Source: Kangiella taiwanensis (lineage in GTDB: Bacteria > Pseudomonadota > Gammaproteobacteria > Enterobacterales > Kangiellaceae). Taken from it: a stretch of 64,000 nt of DNA. This document shows, in pieces, positions 1 through 8,719 of this stretch. Every line of letters starts with the position of its first letter. The stretch's first letter is position 1. The stretch is from assembly GCF_020005165.1 (NCBI RefSeq), contig NZ_JAHCLT010000001.1:186001-250000 (forward strand), written 5' to 3'. The notes beneath the pieces are model-generated. The model saw only the letters and a program-made list of their open reading frames with translations. It was not told the DNA's origin and did no database searches. Position numbers and translations under genes: made by a program.

Positions 1-72
1 AAAGCCGCGATTAGCCACCGTGGCAAGGCTTTGAACGAATTGATGCACAAACTTCGTGAGTCTATCGCTTAA
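1..72 (+). CDS. rdgB: RdgB/HAM1 non-canonical purine NTP pyrophosphatase, C-terminal end only
   Basis: Only the last 23 codons are in the window. They read K-A-A-I-S-H-R-G-K-A-L and end in a helix. The S-H-R-G-K-A motif is the conserved C-terminal substrate-binding segment of the RdgB/HAM1 family, which hydrolyses dITP, dXTP and ITP to keep them out of nucleic acid. The stop codon TAA overlaps the next ATG by one base (TAATG at 70-74), so hemW is probably translated by coupling. rdgB next to hemW is a common gammaproteobacterial arrangement. The call rests on this short tail plus context. Confidence 0.8.
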   Translation, partial: KAAISHRGKALNELMHKLRESIA

Positions 73-1301
73 TGCTAACCAATCCGCCACTATCATTATA
101 CATCCACGTCCCTTGGTGTGTGCGTAAGTGTCCCTATTGTGACTTCAACTCGCACGCCGTTAAAAACGTTGAGTCAAATCAGCAAACAGAATTCGACTTA
201 CCTGAGACCGAGTATGTCGATCGGTTGATCGAGGATCTTGAACATGAACTGCCCAAGGTTTGGGGACGGCGTCTACACAGTATTTTTATTGGCGGCGGTA
301 CACCGAGTTTATTAAGTCCTAAGTCCTTCGATCGATTGATAAGTGCCATTCGAGCCCGCTTACCCTTCGAGAATGATATCGAAATCACCATGGAAGCGAA
401 TCCTGGCACGTTTGAAGCTGAAAAATTCAGAGGATTCCGTGAGGCAGGCATAAACCGCCTTTCAATCGGCGTACAGAGCTTTAATCCTAGTCACCTACAA
501 AAACTAGGACGCATCCACAATCCAGAGCAGGCACAAGCTGCCGCCGAGTTTGCGCACGAAGCAGGATTTGACTCCTTTAACCTTGATTTGATGCACGGCC
601 TACCCGACCAAACCTTAGAACAGGCACTAAGCGACCTACAAACGGCTATCGACCTTAAGCCTCACCATATTTCTTGGTATCAACTTACGCTTGAGCCAAA
701 CACTTTGTTCTATCAACAGCCGCCACAATTGCCGCATGACGAAGTCTTGTGGGATATCCAAGAAGCGGGACAAAAGCTTCTCGCAAAACATGGTTATGGG
801 CAATACGAAACATCTGCTTATGCCAAAAGCCACAAGTTTAGAGCCAAGCATAATCTTAACTATTGGCAATTTGGTGATTACTTAGGCATTGGCGCTGGTG
901 CTCATGGCAAAATTACCCGATTGGATTTGGGGCAAATACACCGCACCACCAAGAAGCGCCATCCTAAAGATTATTTGAGCGGCTCTATCAACTCAATCAG
1001 CACAGACACTCCGATCCCTGCCCACGAGCTACCGTTCGAATTTATGCTCAATGCACTACGTTTACTCGAAGGCGTACCATTATCCTTGTTCAGCCAATAC
1101 ACAGGGCAATCACTTGCCAGTGTTCAAGACATCTTGCACCAAGCTATCGAAGATGGCTTACTAGAAGACTCAAAAATCCAGTTACAACCAACGGTAAAAG
1201 GCGCTCTTTTTCTTAACGAACTTTTGGAGCGTTTTATCCCAATAGAAACTGATGTTCAAAGCTCTTCTGGTTCAGCCAATATACAGATCACGCAGTTATA
1301 A
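72..1301 (+). CDS. hemW: Radical SAM haem chaperone HemW
   Basis: A 409-aa radical SAM protein. Residues C16, C20 and C23 form the CxxxCxxC motif that binds the 4Fe-4S cluster and SAM. It is followed by D-F, as in HemW; true HemN oxidases have a fourth Cys there. A glycine-rich GGGTPSLL strand and the HemN C-terminal domain (about residues 300-385) follow. HemW binds haem and transfers it to target proteins; it lacks coproporphyrinogen dehydrogenase activity despite frequent misannotation. The start overlaps the rdgB stop by one base, so it is the second gene of an rdgB-hemW operon. Confidence 0.93.
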   Translation: MLTNPPLSLYIHVPWCVRKCPYCDFNSHAVKNVESNQQTEFDLPETEYVDRLIEDLEHELPKVWGRRLHSIFIGGGTPSLLSPKSFDRLISAIRARLPFENDIEITMEANPGTFEAEKFRGFREAGINRLSIGVQSFNPSHLQKLGRIHNPEQAQAAAEFAHEAGFDSFNLDLMHGLPDQTLEQALSDLQTAIDLKPHHISWYQLTLEPNTLFYQQPPQLPHDEVLWDIQEAGQKLLAKHGYGQYETSAYAKSHKFRAKHNLNYWQFGDYLGIGAGAHGKITRLDLGQIHRTTKKRHPKDYLSGSINSISTDTPIPAHELPFEFMLNALRLLEGVPLSLFSQYTGQSLASVQDILHQAIEDGLLEDSKIQLQPTVKGALFLNELLERFIPIETDVQSSSGSANIQITQL

Positions 1302-1395
1302 TGTCACAAACCGTTAACCCTGTTAGCTTCTTTGAGCGTTAATATGGCACTATAAGCTAACACACAGTCCCTATTTCAAACTGTAGGAAACAACT

Positions 1396-2499
1396 ATGAA
1401 ATACACACTGACTTTATTTATTGCAGCTCTAACCCTTGGCCTAGCCGCCTGTAAAAAAGAAACGGTCCCAGCTGACCATAGTGCACAGCAAAATCAGCAG
1501 TCAACGTTCACCGTGACTGCTGAAATCATGTATCGAGAAAAAATGCTTGTCCCAAATGGCAGTACATTGGCGGTTACATTCCGAGATGTGTCTATCGCCG
1601 ATAAGGCCGCGGAAGTGTTAAGTGAAGAAATTATCGGCTTGGGTAACGGTGTTCAATTACCGCTTAAAGCTGTTCTTGAAGTTCCTAAGAAAAGACTAAA
1701 GCCACGCCATATTTATGCTTTACACGCACGACTTGAAGGGCCCAATGGACAGCTGATGTGGATTTCTACGACAAGACACACTATCAATACTGAGGGCATG
1801 ACACACGATATGGGCTCCGTTATGTTGGAGCGCGTGCAATCAGGAACGGTCGATGCAAAGGTCGATTCAAAATATCCGATCCCCTTCACAGCTCGCGGCA
1901 ATGAACCGGGTTGGTTGGTCGAAGTTCAACAAAACCAAATTGAAATTCAGACCAATTACGGCCAAAACACCATTACAGCTCCGCGGCCAATCCCACAGCC
2001 TTATAAAGGGGGCTATAAATACAATGCAGAGGCTGACGGTCATATTGCAATTATCGATATCCGTCGCAAGCTTTGCTATGACGACATGTCGGGAAGACCT
2101 TATCCTGCTCGCGTGACACTCACACTAAATGGAAAAACTTATGAGGGTTGCGGCGGTGATCCGTTGGCTCTGCTGACTGAAGCAGAGTGGGTCGTTGAAG
2201 ATATTGCTCAGAGCGGCATAATCGATAACTCTCGCGTCACCCTCAACTTTGATCCAGAAGGAAGAGTGCATGGTATTTCCTCCTGTAATAGTTACAGCGC
2301 CGCCTTTGAAATGACGGGCGAGACGTTAACCATCAAAAATCCTGTAGGGACCTTAAAAGCCTGCGCCCCAGCTTTAATGAACCAAGAGCAAAAGTTCTTA
2401 GATACTTTAAGCAAAGTCACACGATATGACATCGACGGCTACGGCGCTTTGATTCTAACCACAAGTGATGGGAAAACGATTACTGCAAGGCAGCAATAA
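1396..2499 (+). CDS. Three-domain envelope lipoprotein (YscW/YbaY-like, COG3650-like, META)
   Basis: A 367-aa protein with a lipoprotein signal ending in L-A-A-C, so Cys19 should be lipidated. Residues about 40-145 look like the YbaY/YscW lipoprotein domain (small beta-sandwich, V-T-F-R-D-V-S). About 160-255 resembles the COG3650 type with an F-T-A-R-G-N-E-P-G-W motif. About 260-365 is a META (HslJ-like) domain with G-I-S-S-C-N-S-Y. META domains occur in heat-shock and export-related proteins such as HslJ, but the job of this fusion is unknown. The RBS is AGGAAA, 6-7 bases before ATG. Predicted to sit in the outer or inner membrane facing the periplasm. Confidence 0.8.
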   Translation: MKYTLTLFIAALTLGLAACKKETVPADHSAQQNQQSTFTVTAEIMYREKMLVPNGSTLAVTFRDVSIADKAAEVLSEEIIGLGNGVQLPLKAVLEVPKKRLKPRHIYALHARLEGPNGQLMWISTTRHTINTEGMTHDMGSVMLERVQSGTVDAKVDSKYPIPFTARGNEPGWLVEVQQNQIEIQTNYGQNTITAPRPIPQPYKGGYKYNAEADGHIAIIDIRRKLCYDDMSGRPYPARVTLTLNGKTYEGCGGDPLALLTEAEWVVEDIAQSGIIDNSRVTLNFDPEGRVHGISSCNSYSAAFEMTGETLTIKNPVGTLKACAPALMNQEQKFLDTLSKVTRYDIDGYGALILTTSDGKTITARQQ

Positions 2500-2524
2500 T
2501 TAAGTCTTAAAATAAAGCCTCTGG

Positions 2525-2547
2525 ATTCCGCGGTTTAACCGCGGAAT
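2525..2547. repeat. REP-like perfect palindrome between convergent genes
   Basis: Eleven-base arms (attccgcggtt / aaccgcggaat) surround a single T. The flanks (ctgg before, gacg after) match the widespread bacterial repeat of the form CTGGATTCC-stem-GGAATGACG. It lies between convergent genes, so it may also help end transcription, but no T-run follows. Only one copy was seen in the window. Confidence 0.6.
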
Positions 2548-2756
2548 GACGTTATATTACCCTATATATGCTTACTACTTTTTCAGCCGAGAGATTCTTT
2601 GAAGCTCAAGGCTTTCCGTTTAGAAATACTAAGACCACAGATAATGAGAATATTTTTGTGAGAACGCGGCATTTTGAATTTTATGACGCGCAGTTATCGT
2701 CCAGATAATGAGCATCAGAAAATTTAAAATAACAAAGTTATTGGAAAAATAGACTA
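2548..2756. other. Gap between convergent genes; one weak 46-codon frame
   Basis: About 210 bases after the palindrome with no recognisable gene. An open frame runs from ATG at 2568 to TAA at 2706-2708 (46 aa, rich in Phe, Arg and Thr), but it has no clear ribosome binding site and no recognisable domain. It is probably chance. Confidence 0.3.
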
Positions 2757-3500
2757 TTATTTGGCTGAAAACATCAAATCCCACACCCCATGCCCAAGAT
2801 TCTGCCCTCTCACCTCGAACTTAGTCAAAGGCCGTGATTCAGGACGTGGTACGTAATCATCTGTTTCCGATAAATTCTTAAATTCCGGCATCGGCTGCAA
2901 CACTTCTAGCATATGTTCAGCGTAGTTTTCCCAGTCAGTAGCTAAGTGAAGAACACCACCCGGTTTGAGTTTCTTATGTAACTTCTGGCAAAACTCAGTT
3001 TGGACAATACGACGTTTATGGTGACGTTTTTTGTGCCAAGGATCAGGGAAAAAGATTTGTATACGGTCAAGGCTGTGATCTGGAATGCAATGCTCAATCA
3101 CTTCAACCGCATCATGATTAATGACCCGAATATTCTCTAACTCGTACTCTTCCGCCAACACCAGACAAGCGCCCACACCAGGGTTGTGGACTTCAATACC
3201 GATAAAGTCGTGATCACGCTGATCTCTCGCCTGCTCGGCGAAAGACTTCCCCATACCAAAACCAATTTCCAGTACTACCGGTGCTTCGCGCTCAAAGATC
3301 GCTTTGAAGTCATACAGCTCTTTTTTGAACTCAAGACCTAAACGCGGAAAATGCAGCTCCATGGCACGCTGCTGTCCTTTGGTTAGGCGACCTTTTCGAA
3401 GCACAAAGCTGCGAATCTTACGTTGGTTTTTTTCTTCAGAATTCAAAAGGATAGCTCTCTTTATGGTTAAGGCTACGGTAATTGAATGCGATTTTACCAT
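2757..3500 (-). CDS. trmB: tRNA (guanine-N7-)-methyltransferase TrmB
   Basis: SAM-dependent enzyme that makes m7G46 in the tRNA variable loop. Visible motifs are L-E-I-G-F-G-M-G (SAM site), [11 protein letters not shown] (substrate site), [11 protein letters not shown] and the C-terminal G-H-G-V-W-D-L-M-F. From the first ATG the protein is 247 aa. The first 18 residues are unlike the family. A TTG at 3444-3446 preceded by AAGAGAG would give 229 aa beginning just before K-I-R-S-F-V, so the true start is uncertain. Monocistronic and divergent from the transporter. Confidence 0.93.
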   Translation of the reverse strand: MVKSHSITVALTIKRAILLNSEEKNQRKIRSFVLRKGRLTKGQQRAMELHFPRLGLEFKKELYDFKAIFEREAPVVLEIGFGMGKSFAEQARDQRDHDFIGIEVHNPGVGACLVLAEEYELENIRVINHDAVEVIEHCIPDHSLDRIQIFFPDPWHKKRHHKRRIVQTEFCQKLHKKLKPGGVLHLATDWENYAEHMLEVLQPMPEFKNLSETDDYVPRPESRPLTKFEVRGQNLGHGVWDLMFSAK

Positions 3501-3629
3501 ATTGTAAAAGTTTGAGGTAAATTATGTGCTTAGAACCATAAAGACGTTGCGAAAATACCCTCAAATCAGTAAGGTTGTTCATTCGGGTTTGTGAAAAATT
3601 TATAAGAAAGTTCAGGAGTTAGGAGAGGA

Positions 3630-5459
3630 ATGCCATTTCCGGATTTGCCGAATGGACATGCGCTATTTGTGCTGTTGCTGACGGTGTTTGCCCTATATTT
3701 ATTCCGACGCGACGACATACCGCTGGAAACTTCCTGCGTGGTTGTATTGTTGGTCTTAACCATGGGGTTTACCTTCGCACCATTCCATAACTTCAATGGA
3801 CACCTTGAACCGATGGAGTTCTTCAGTGGCTTTGGTCACGAAGCCTTGGTCGCTGTCTGTGCTTTAATGGTTGCCGGACAAGGTTTAGTTCGTACTGGCG
3901 CTTTAGAACCTATTGGTCGCTTTCTCGCTCGCATTTGGAAAACTGCACCACTTTTTTCACTATTGTTAACCCTTTTAATTGCTGGGATTTTAAGCGCATT
4001 TGTCAATAATACGCCGATCGTTGTTCTTCTTTTACCGATTTTAATTAGCGTTGCTGTACGCTCTAACCGTAGCCCATCTGGCCTTTTACTGCCTATGGGT
4101 TTTGCCACCATCGTTGGCGGCATGGCGACGACGATTGGTACCTCAACCAACCTGCTCGTTGTTTCTGTAGCTGCCGATCTGGGTCTAGAGCGTTTCGGCA
4201 TGTTTGATTTTATGTTGCCCGCAGCCATCGCTGGCGCTATTGCAGTGGTTTATTTATGGTTAGTTGCACCCAAAATTACACCGCAACGCCAAGCCTTAAT
4301 GAAAAATACGTCCCCACGCATTTTCACGGCACAGTTGCATATCAATGAAGACTCGTTTGCTGACGGTAAGCCACTGTCAGAAGTTATCGGTAAAACCGAT
4401 GGCATGATGAAGGTGACTCGAATACATCGCGGCTCAGACGCTACCATTATGCCAATGCCAGACGCCATTATTCGTGCTGGTGATAAATTGCGCGTAACAG
4501 ACTCGCCGGATCGGCTAAAAGAGTATGAACAGGTGTTAGGTGCTCGTCTCTATAAATCCGGCCAAGAAGTTAACGATGACCACCCTCTAACTGCTGAAAA
4601 CCAGCAGTTATCAGAATTAGTGGTGACGCCGGGCTCGCCACTCGCTGGGCGTTCGCTAAAAGACGTCAGTTTCATGAACCAATATGGCCTTGTCGCCATT
4701 GCTTTGCACCGTGCTGATCGCGTGGTGGATATGCACAACAAGGGTCTAGGCAAGGTTACGCTGCATGTGGGTGACGTTTTACTGGTACAGGGTGGTCAAA
4801 ATGAAATTTCCGAGTTCAAAAAGCGTGGCGATATTTTAGTTCTCGACGCCACCACCGACCTTCCGCGCTCACATCGAGCACCGAGAGCCTTGATTATCAT
4901 GGGGCTAGTGATTTTGTTTGCAGCGGTGGGATTATTGCCCATCGCCGTCAGTGCCCTCGGCGGTGCCTTGCTCATGATTCTGACTCACTGTATTACCTGG
5001 CGAGATGCTATGAATGCGCTGAGCGCGCCCGTGGTCTTGATTGTCGCTGCGAGTTTGGCTTTGGGTATCGGTATGACCGAAACCGGCGCAGCAGAATACC
5101 TAGCACAAGCCTTCGTTTCTGTTCTCCATGGTGCGCCGCCAACAGTACTTCTTAGCGGCTTGATGTTATTGCTCGCGATATTGACTAATGTAGTCTCGAA
5201 CAATGCTGCAGCTGTTATCGGCACGCCGATTGCCGTCAGCGTCGCCACCCAATTGAATTTACCGCCTGAGCCATTCGTCATCGCGGTATTATTCGGCGCC
5301 AACATGAGTTTCGCCACGCCAATGGCTTATAAGACCAACTTATTGGTCATGAATGCTGGTGGATACAAGTTTTCTGACTTCGTTAAGGTCGGCGTACCTC
5401 TGGTTATCTTGATGTGGATCTCATTGTCGATTATTCTGCCGATCCTTTACGACTTCTAA
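3630..5459 (+). CDS. SLC13/DASS-family transporter with two RCK_C (TrkA-C) domains
   Basis: A 609-aa inner-membrane protein. The N-terminal membrane block is about residues 5-215, with N-N-T-P at 126-129 and a G-T-S-T-N-L motif near 171-175. Two soluble RCK_C domains follow (about 229-305 and 325-397), then a second membrane block with S-N-N-A-A-A and A-T-P-M-A-Y-K-T-N-L-L-V. The paired helix-hairpin motifs are those of sodium-coupled anion carriers (sulfate, dicarboxylate, citrate). The RCK_C insert usually marks sulfate- or thiosulfate-type permeases, but the substrate cannot be read from sequence. The RBS AGGAGAGG lies just before ATG. Confidence 0.85.
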   Translation: MPFPDLPNGHALFVLLLTVFALYLFRRDDIPLETSCVVVLLVLTMGFTFAPFHNFNGHLEPMEFFSGFGHEALVAVCALMVAGQGLVRTGALEPIGRFLARIWKTAPLFSLLLTLLIAGILSAFVNNTPIVVLLLPILISVAVRSNRSPSGLLLPMGFATIVGGMATTIGTSTNLLVVSVAADLGLERFGMFDFMLPAAIAGAIAVVYLWLVAPKITPQRQALMKNTSPRIFTAQLHINEDSFADGKPLSEVIGKTDGMMKVTRIHRGSDATIMPMPDAIIRAGDKLRVTDSPDRLKEYEQVLGARLYKSGQEVNDDHPLTAENQQLSELVVTPGSPLAGRSLKDVSFMNQYGLVAIALHRADRVVDMHNKGLGKVTLHVGDVLLVQGGQNEISEFKKRGDILVLDATTDLPRSHRAPRALIIMGLVILFAAVGLLPIAVSALGGALLMILTHCITWRDAMNALSAPVVLIVAASLALGIGMTETGAAEYLAQAFVSVLHGAPPTVLLSGLMLLLAILTNVVSNNAAAVIGTPIAVSVATQLNLPPEPFVIAVLFGANMSFATPMAYKTNLLVMNAGGYKFSDFVKVGVPLVILMWISLSIILPILYDF

Positions 5460-5473
5460 GATTCGAACATCCG

Positions 5474-6496
5474 ATGTGGCAAGCCAAAGACTTCCAACAA
5501 AAAGTAATTAATTACTATCGCCAGCATGGCCGTAAACACTTGCCTTGGCAGGGTACAAAAGATGCCTATCGCATTTGGCTGTCGGAAATTATGTTGCAGC
5601 AAACGCAAGTCGCAACAGTGATTCCTTACTACCAAAACTTTCTCGATAAATTCCCAACCGTGACTGATTTAGCCGAAGCCAGTAGTGATGAAGTCATGCA
5701 CTTATGGAGTGGCCTCGGTTATTACAGTCGCGCCAGAAACCTGCATAAAGCCGCAAAAATGGTGGCCGAAGAATTTAACGGCGACTTCCCCCAAACCCAA
5801 GAAGCCATCGAATCACTACCCGGAGTCGGTCGCTCGACTGCTGGCGCCATCGCTGCCTTCGCCTTTGACCAACCCACCGCAATTCTTGATGGTAACGTTA
5901 AACGTGTATTAGCCCGTTGCTATGGCATCGAAGGTTGGGCTGGCAAAGCATCCGTGCTTAAGGCTTTATGGCAACGAGCGGAGAAAAATACTCCAGCACA
6001 AGATACTGCGCAGTATAATCAGGCCATGATGGATCTGGGTGCCGTTGTTTGTACACGTAGTAAACCTAGGTGTGATCAATGCCCTTTGTCGGAAAACTGC
6101 TATGCACTAAAGCAGGATGCCATTGCTCAACTACCGGGCAAGAAGCCAAAAAAAGCACGCCCCAAACGTTCGGTCTACTGGTTAATCTGCCTAGAAAATG
6201 AGCAAGTATTACTCCAAAAGCGGCCACCTTCAGGTATCTGGGGTGGGCTTTGGTGCTTCCCAGAGTTAGAGCAAACAGAGCAAGCACCACCACATGAGCA
6301 AAAACTAGACAGCTTTATTCATAAATTCAGTCATTACGACTTAGAAGTTCAGCCTCTGCTAGTGAAAAAGCTCGATAACACAGGTATCATGGAGCCCATC
6401 GAACTTGAGAGCTTTGCGCTTAACTTCTTACAGCAAAAAACAGCTGAAATAGGACTGCCGACGCCTGTTACCAAGGTGCTCGACAGCCTCAATTAG
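5474..6496 (+). CDS. mutY: Adenine DNA glycosylase MutY
   Basis: A 340-aa base-excision repair enzyme that removes A mispaired with 8-oxoG. E38 (W-L-S-E-I-M-L-Q-Q-T-Q) and D139 (I-L-D-G-N-V-K-R-V) are the catalytic pair. The helix-hairpin-helix is L-P-G-V-G-R-S-T-A-G. C193, C200, C203 and C209 have the C-x6-C-x2-C-x5-C spacing of the 4Fe-4S cluster. A NUDIX-like 8-oxoG-recognition domain occupies about 235-340 (P-P-S-G-I-W-G-G-L-W-C-F-P). The frame is open from 5414, but the ATG at 5474 aligns with MutY N-termini and avoids overlapping the transporter gene. mutY-yggX order is conserved in enterics. Confidence 0.96.
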   Translation: MWQAKDFQQKVINYYRQHGRKHLPWQGTKDAYRIWLSEIMLQQTQVATVIPYYQNFLDKFPTVTDLAEASSDEVMHLWSGLGYYSRARNLHKAAKMVAEEFNGDFPQTQEAIESLPGVGRSTAGAIAAFAFDQPTAILDGNVKRVLARCYGIEGWAGKASVLKALWQRAEKNTPAQDTAQYNQAMMDLGAVVCTRSKPRCDQCPLSENCYALKQDAIAQLPGKKPKKARPKRSVYWLICLENEQVLLQKRPPSGIWGGLWCFPELEQTEQAPPHEQKLDSFIHKFSHYDLEVQPLLVKKLDNTGIMEPIELESFALNFLQQKTAEIGLPTPVTKVLDSLN

Positions 6497-6525
6497 CAAA
6501 GCCAAAACCCAACGCGGAGAATTGA

Positions 6526-6801
6526 ATGTCACGTACTATTTTTTGTAAGAAACTACAAAAAGATGCCGAAGGAATCGGTTTTAAGCCATTCCCTGGCGAA
6601 CTAGGCGATCGCATTTACGATAATATTTCACAGGAAGCATGGCAGATGTGGCTAGAACATCAAACCATGCTAATCAATGAAAAACGGCTAAGCTTGGTCG
6701 ATGAAGATACTCAAAAATACCTCGCTGAACAGATGGAAAAATTCTTGTTTGGTGGCGACTACGACGAAGCCGAAGGCTACGTCCCCGAAGACAAGCAATA
6801 A
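6526..6801 (+). CDS. yggX: Fe(2+)-trafficking protein YggX
   Basis: A 91-aa cytosolic protein with the near-invariant start [10 protein letters not shown]. Cys7 is the conserved residue. The central G-E-L-G-D-R-I-Y and [14 protein letters not shown] motifs are typical. YggX protects Fe-S clusters from oxidants and helps in their repair, which fits its position 29 bases downstream of the Fe-S enzyme gene mutY. The RBS is GGAGAA. Confidence 0.96.
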   Translation: MSRTIFCKKLQKDAEGIGFKPFPGELGDRIYDNISQEAWQMWLEHQTMLINEKRLSLVDEDTQKYLAEQMEKFLFGGDYDEAEGYVPEDKQ

Positions 6802-6816
6802 ATTTCAAATTTAGGC

Positions 6817-6845
6817 TTGACTTAAAACCTTAGAATCGGTTTAAT
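6817..6845 (+). promoter_or_regulatory. Likely sigma-70 promoter of tRNA-Phe
   Basis: TTGACT at 6817-6822 and TTTAAT at 6840-6845 with 17 bases between. They are followed by a GC-rich discriminator (gcgtccg), as expected for a growth-rate-controlled tRNA promoter. The start would be near 6852. Confidence 0.6.
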
Positions 6846-6856
6846 ACGCGTCCGTT

Positions 6857-6932
6857 GGCCTGGTAGCTCAGTTGGTAGAGCGGAGGATTGAAAATCCTTG
6901 TGTCGGCAGTTCAATTCTGCCCCGGGCCACCA
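6857..6932 (+). tRNA. tRNA-Phe(GAA)
   Basis: A 76-nt cloverleaf with encoded CCA. The acceptor stem pairs GGCCTGG with CCGGGCC (one U-G pair). The D-loop is AGTTGGTA. The anticodon stem is GAGGA/TCCTT with one G-U closing pair, and the loop is TTGAAAA with anticodon GAA at 6890-6892. The T-arm is GGCAG-TTCAATT-CTGCC. The discriminator base is A73. Its 3' end from CCCGGGCCACCA is duplicated 175 bases downstream. Confidence 0.97.
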
Positions 6933-6942
6933 TCATTCTGAA

Positions 6943-6971
6943 AGCCTGACTAGAAATAGTCGGGCTTTTTT
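6943..6971 (+). terminator. Intrinsic terminator of tRNA-Phe
   Basis: A 10-bp stem (agcctgacta / tagtcgggct, one G-U pair) with a GAAA tetraloop, followed by a T-run. Confidence 0.9.
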
Positions 6972-6996
6972 GTGTCCAACATATAAAGATTATCGA

Positions 6997-7095
6997 ATTG
7001 AACTACGTTCAATGACAAACTACATCCCTGTAGTTTGCCTCACGGCCATTGCAGTAAACTGCAATGTTCAAATTTGTTCCAGACAAGTTAGTCTG
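6997..7095 (+). repeat. Chain of short perfect hairpins between the tRNA-Phe end duplicates
   Basis: Hairpins lie at 6997-7013 (7-bp stem, loop TAC), 7016-7037 (9 bp, loop TCCC), 7047-7066 (8 bp, loop TAAA) and 7080-7095 (5 bp, loop AAGTTA), with an 8-bp loopless palindrome CAAATTTG at 7069-7076. The last hairpin ends exactly where the second 56-bp repeat begins. No protein or RNA family is recognised. Confidence 0.75.
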
Positions 7096-7117
7096 CCCGG
7101 GCCACCATCATTCTGAA

Positions 7118-7146
7118 AGCCTGACTAGAAATAGTCGGGCTTTTTT
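7118..7146 (+). terminator. Second copy of the tRNA-Phe terminator
   Basis: Identical to the terminator at 6943-6971 and part of the 56-bp repeat. It would stop any transcript running through the hairpin chain before nfeD. Confidence 0.85.
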
Positions 7147-7282
7147 GTGTCTGAAGCGTCATCAACCTTTGAAAATCCTGTATATCCACAAGCTGGCTTC
7201 TTTGTAATTCCACTCCATTCGCGCTACATTAAGGGTGATGGTTTTGGCTCAATTAGAGCCTAGCTGAGTAGAGGGATTTTCT

Positions 7283-8698
7283 ATGCAGCATTTCGTCAGA
7301 TTTTGTCTCGTAATCGCGCTACTGTCGATGGCGTGGCCACTCTTTAGTGCATCAGAAGTCTCTTCAAGTCCTCCTAAGCAAGCAAAATTACTAGTGTTAG
7401 ATGGTTCGGTTAACCCCGGTACGGCTCATTACCTCGTCTCGAACATCCAATCAGCTCCCGAAGAGAACTATGATTTAGTGGTTATTCAGATGAATACACC
7501 CGGCGGTTTGGATTTAGCCATGCGGGATATTATTCGATCTATTCTTTCGTCAGAAATCCCCGTCGCTACTTACGTTTATCCCCCAGGCTCTCGTGCGGCG
7601 AGCGCGGGCACTTACATTCTTTATGCCAGCCATATTTCATCAATGGCTCCTGCAACGAATCTTGGTGCAGCAACACCGGTTTCAATCGGTGGCATGCCGA
7701 AGCCTGCTTCAGACGATAAAGGGAAAGAAGGTGATAAAGAAGAAAAAGAACAAGCTAAAAAATCACCCGCCCCATCTGATAGCAATCAAAATGCGATGCA
7801 CAAAAAAATCATCAACGATGCAGAAGCTTATTTAAGAGGACTGGCAGCTTATCATGGTCGCAATATTGACTGGGTTAAAAACGCGGTTCGTGAAGGCGAA
7901 AGTTTAACCTCGAAAGAAGCGTTAGAGATTGGCGTGATTGATTTGATCGCCGAAAGCCCACAGCAGTTGCTGCTTCACATTCATAACCGCAGTGTTCGAC
8001 TGCCTTCAGGTTCCATGACTCTTGATACTACTGACATGAGTATTGTTGAAGTCGAACCAACATGGCAAATGATGTTGCTCAGTATCATTAGCGACCCCAA
8101 CATCGCCTATATTTTATTATTGATTGGAATTTACGGGCTGATCTTCGAAGGCTATAACCCGGGCACCATGGTTCCGGGCGTTATTGGTGCGATTTGTTTA
8201 TTATTGGCTTTTTATGCGCTTCAAATTTTACCCATTAACTACGTTGCTGCAGGGCTATTAGTTCTCGGTATCGCCCTACTAGTTGTCGAAGCATTTGCAC
8301 CAAGCTTTGGCATCTTAGGGGTTGGCGGCATTATCGCCTTCCTCTTCGGCTCCTTCATGCTATTTAACGAACCCGAAACTGGCGTGGCAGTTGCTATGCC
8401 TATTTTACTCGGCGTCACGATTATTAGCGTGATTTTATTGAGCTTTGTATTGAGCTTAGCGATTCGCGCCAAGCAACAGCCCGTTGTCAGTGGCCGCGAG
8501 GAATTGCTCAGTGAAGTGGGTATCGTAAAACAAGACTTTTCTGGCGAAGGCTGGGTACATATTTGTGGCGAAACTTGGAAGTGTCGCTCTGAGCACTCCC
8601 TAAAAGCTGGCCAGCAGGTCAAAGTGGTGGCGGTTAATGATCTCGAGTTAACAGTCGTGCCACTAGATGGCGCGTTACCACCCGATCATCATTCTTAA
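7283..8698 (+). CDS. NfeD-family membrane-anchored ClpP-class serine protease
   Basis: A 471-aa long-form NfeD. A signal sequence (about 1-23) is followed by a ClpP-fold protease domain (about 30-230), with the G-S-R-A-A-S-A-G-T-Y segment carrying the likely catalytic Ser. The domain is interrupted by a charged Lys/Glu-rich insert at about 150-170. Four membrane segments lie at about 265-395, and the C-terminal OB-fold NfeD domain at about 410-465. Long NfeD proteins cut slipin-type membrane proteins. The next gene, 22 bases away, encodes such a slipin, so the pair is probably one operon for membrane protein quality control. The RBS is GAGGGA. Confidence 0.9.
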   Translation: MQHFVRFCLVIALLSMAWPLFSASEVSSSPPKQAKLLVLDGSVNPGTAHYLVSNIQSAPEENYDLVVIQMNTPGGLDLAMRDIIRSILSSEIPVATYVYPPGSRAASAGTYILYASHISSMAPATNLGAATPVSIGGMPKPASDDKGKEGDKEEKEQAKKSPAPSDSNQNAMHKKIINDAEAYLRGLAAYHGRNIDWVKNAVREGESLTSKEALEIGVIDLIAESPQQLLLHIHNRSVRLPSGSMTLDTTDMSIVEVEPTWQMMLLSIISDPNIAYILLLIGIYGLIFEGYNPGTMVPGVIGAICLLLAFYALQILPINYVAAGLLVLGIALLVVEAFAPSFGILGVGGIIAFLFGSFMLFNEPETGVAVAMPILLGVTIISVILLSFVLSLAIRAKQQPVVSGREELLSEVGIVKQDFSGEGWVHICGETWKCRSEHSLKAGQQVKVVAVNDLELTVVPLDGALPPDHHS

Positions 8699-8719
8699 CC
8701 AATCATAGAAGGATTTATT

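Larger units (their letters stand above)
6921..7151 (+). repeat. 56-bp direct repeat of the tRNA-Phe 3' end plus terminator
   Basis: Bases 6921-6976 and 7096-7151 are identical (56 bp, period 175). Each copy holds the last 12 bases of tRNA-Phe including CCA, a short spacer and the whole intrinsic terminator. The sequence upstream of the second copy is not a tRNA. The 119 bases between the copies are almost entirely hairpins. The layout resembles the attL/attR of a tRNA-targeting element, or a local duplication whose tRNA body has been replaced. Confidence 0.85.

Noticed and set aside
3836-4228. 130-codon open frame antisense to the transporter gene
   Set aside because: Shadow frame in a well-supported membrane protein gene; no RBS and no recognisable domain.
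7080-7108. A second tRNA gene at the downstream copy of the tRNA end
   Set aside because: Only the last 12 bases match; no acceptor 5' half, D-arm or anticodon arm can be folded upstream.
6898-7116. Open frame of 72 codons running from tRNA-Phe into the second repeat
   Set aside because: It starts inside the tRNA and is made of hairpin sequence and the terminator; no RBS and no protein-like composition.
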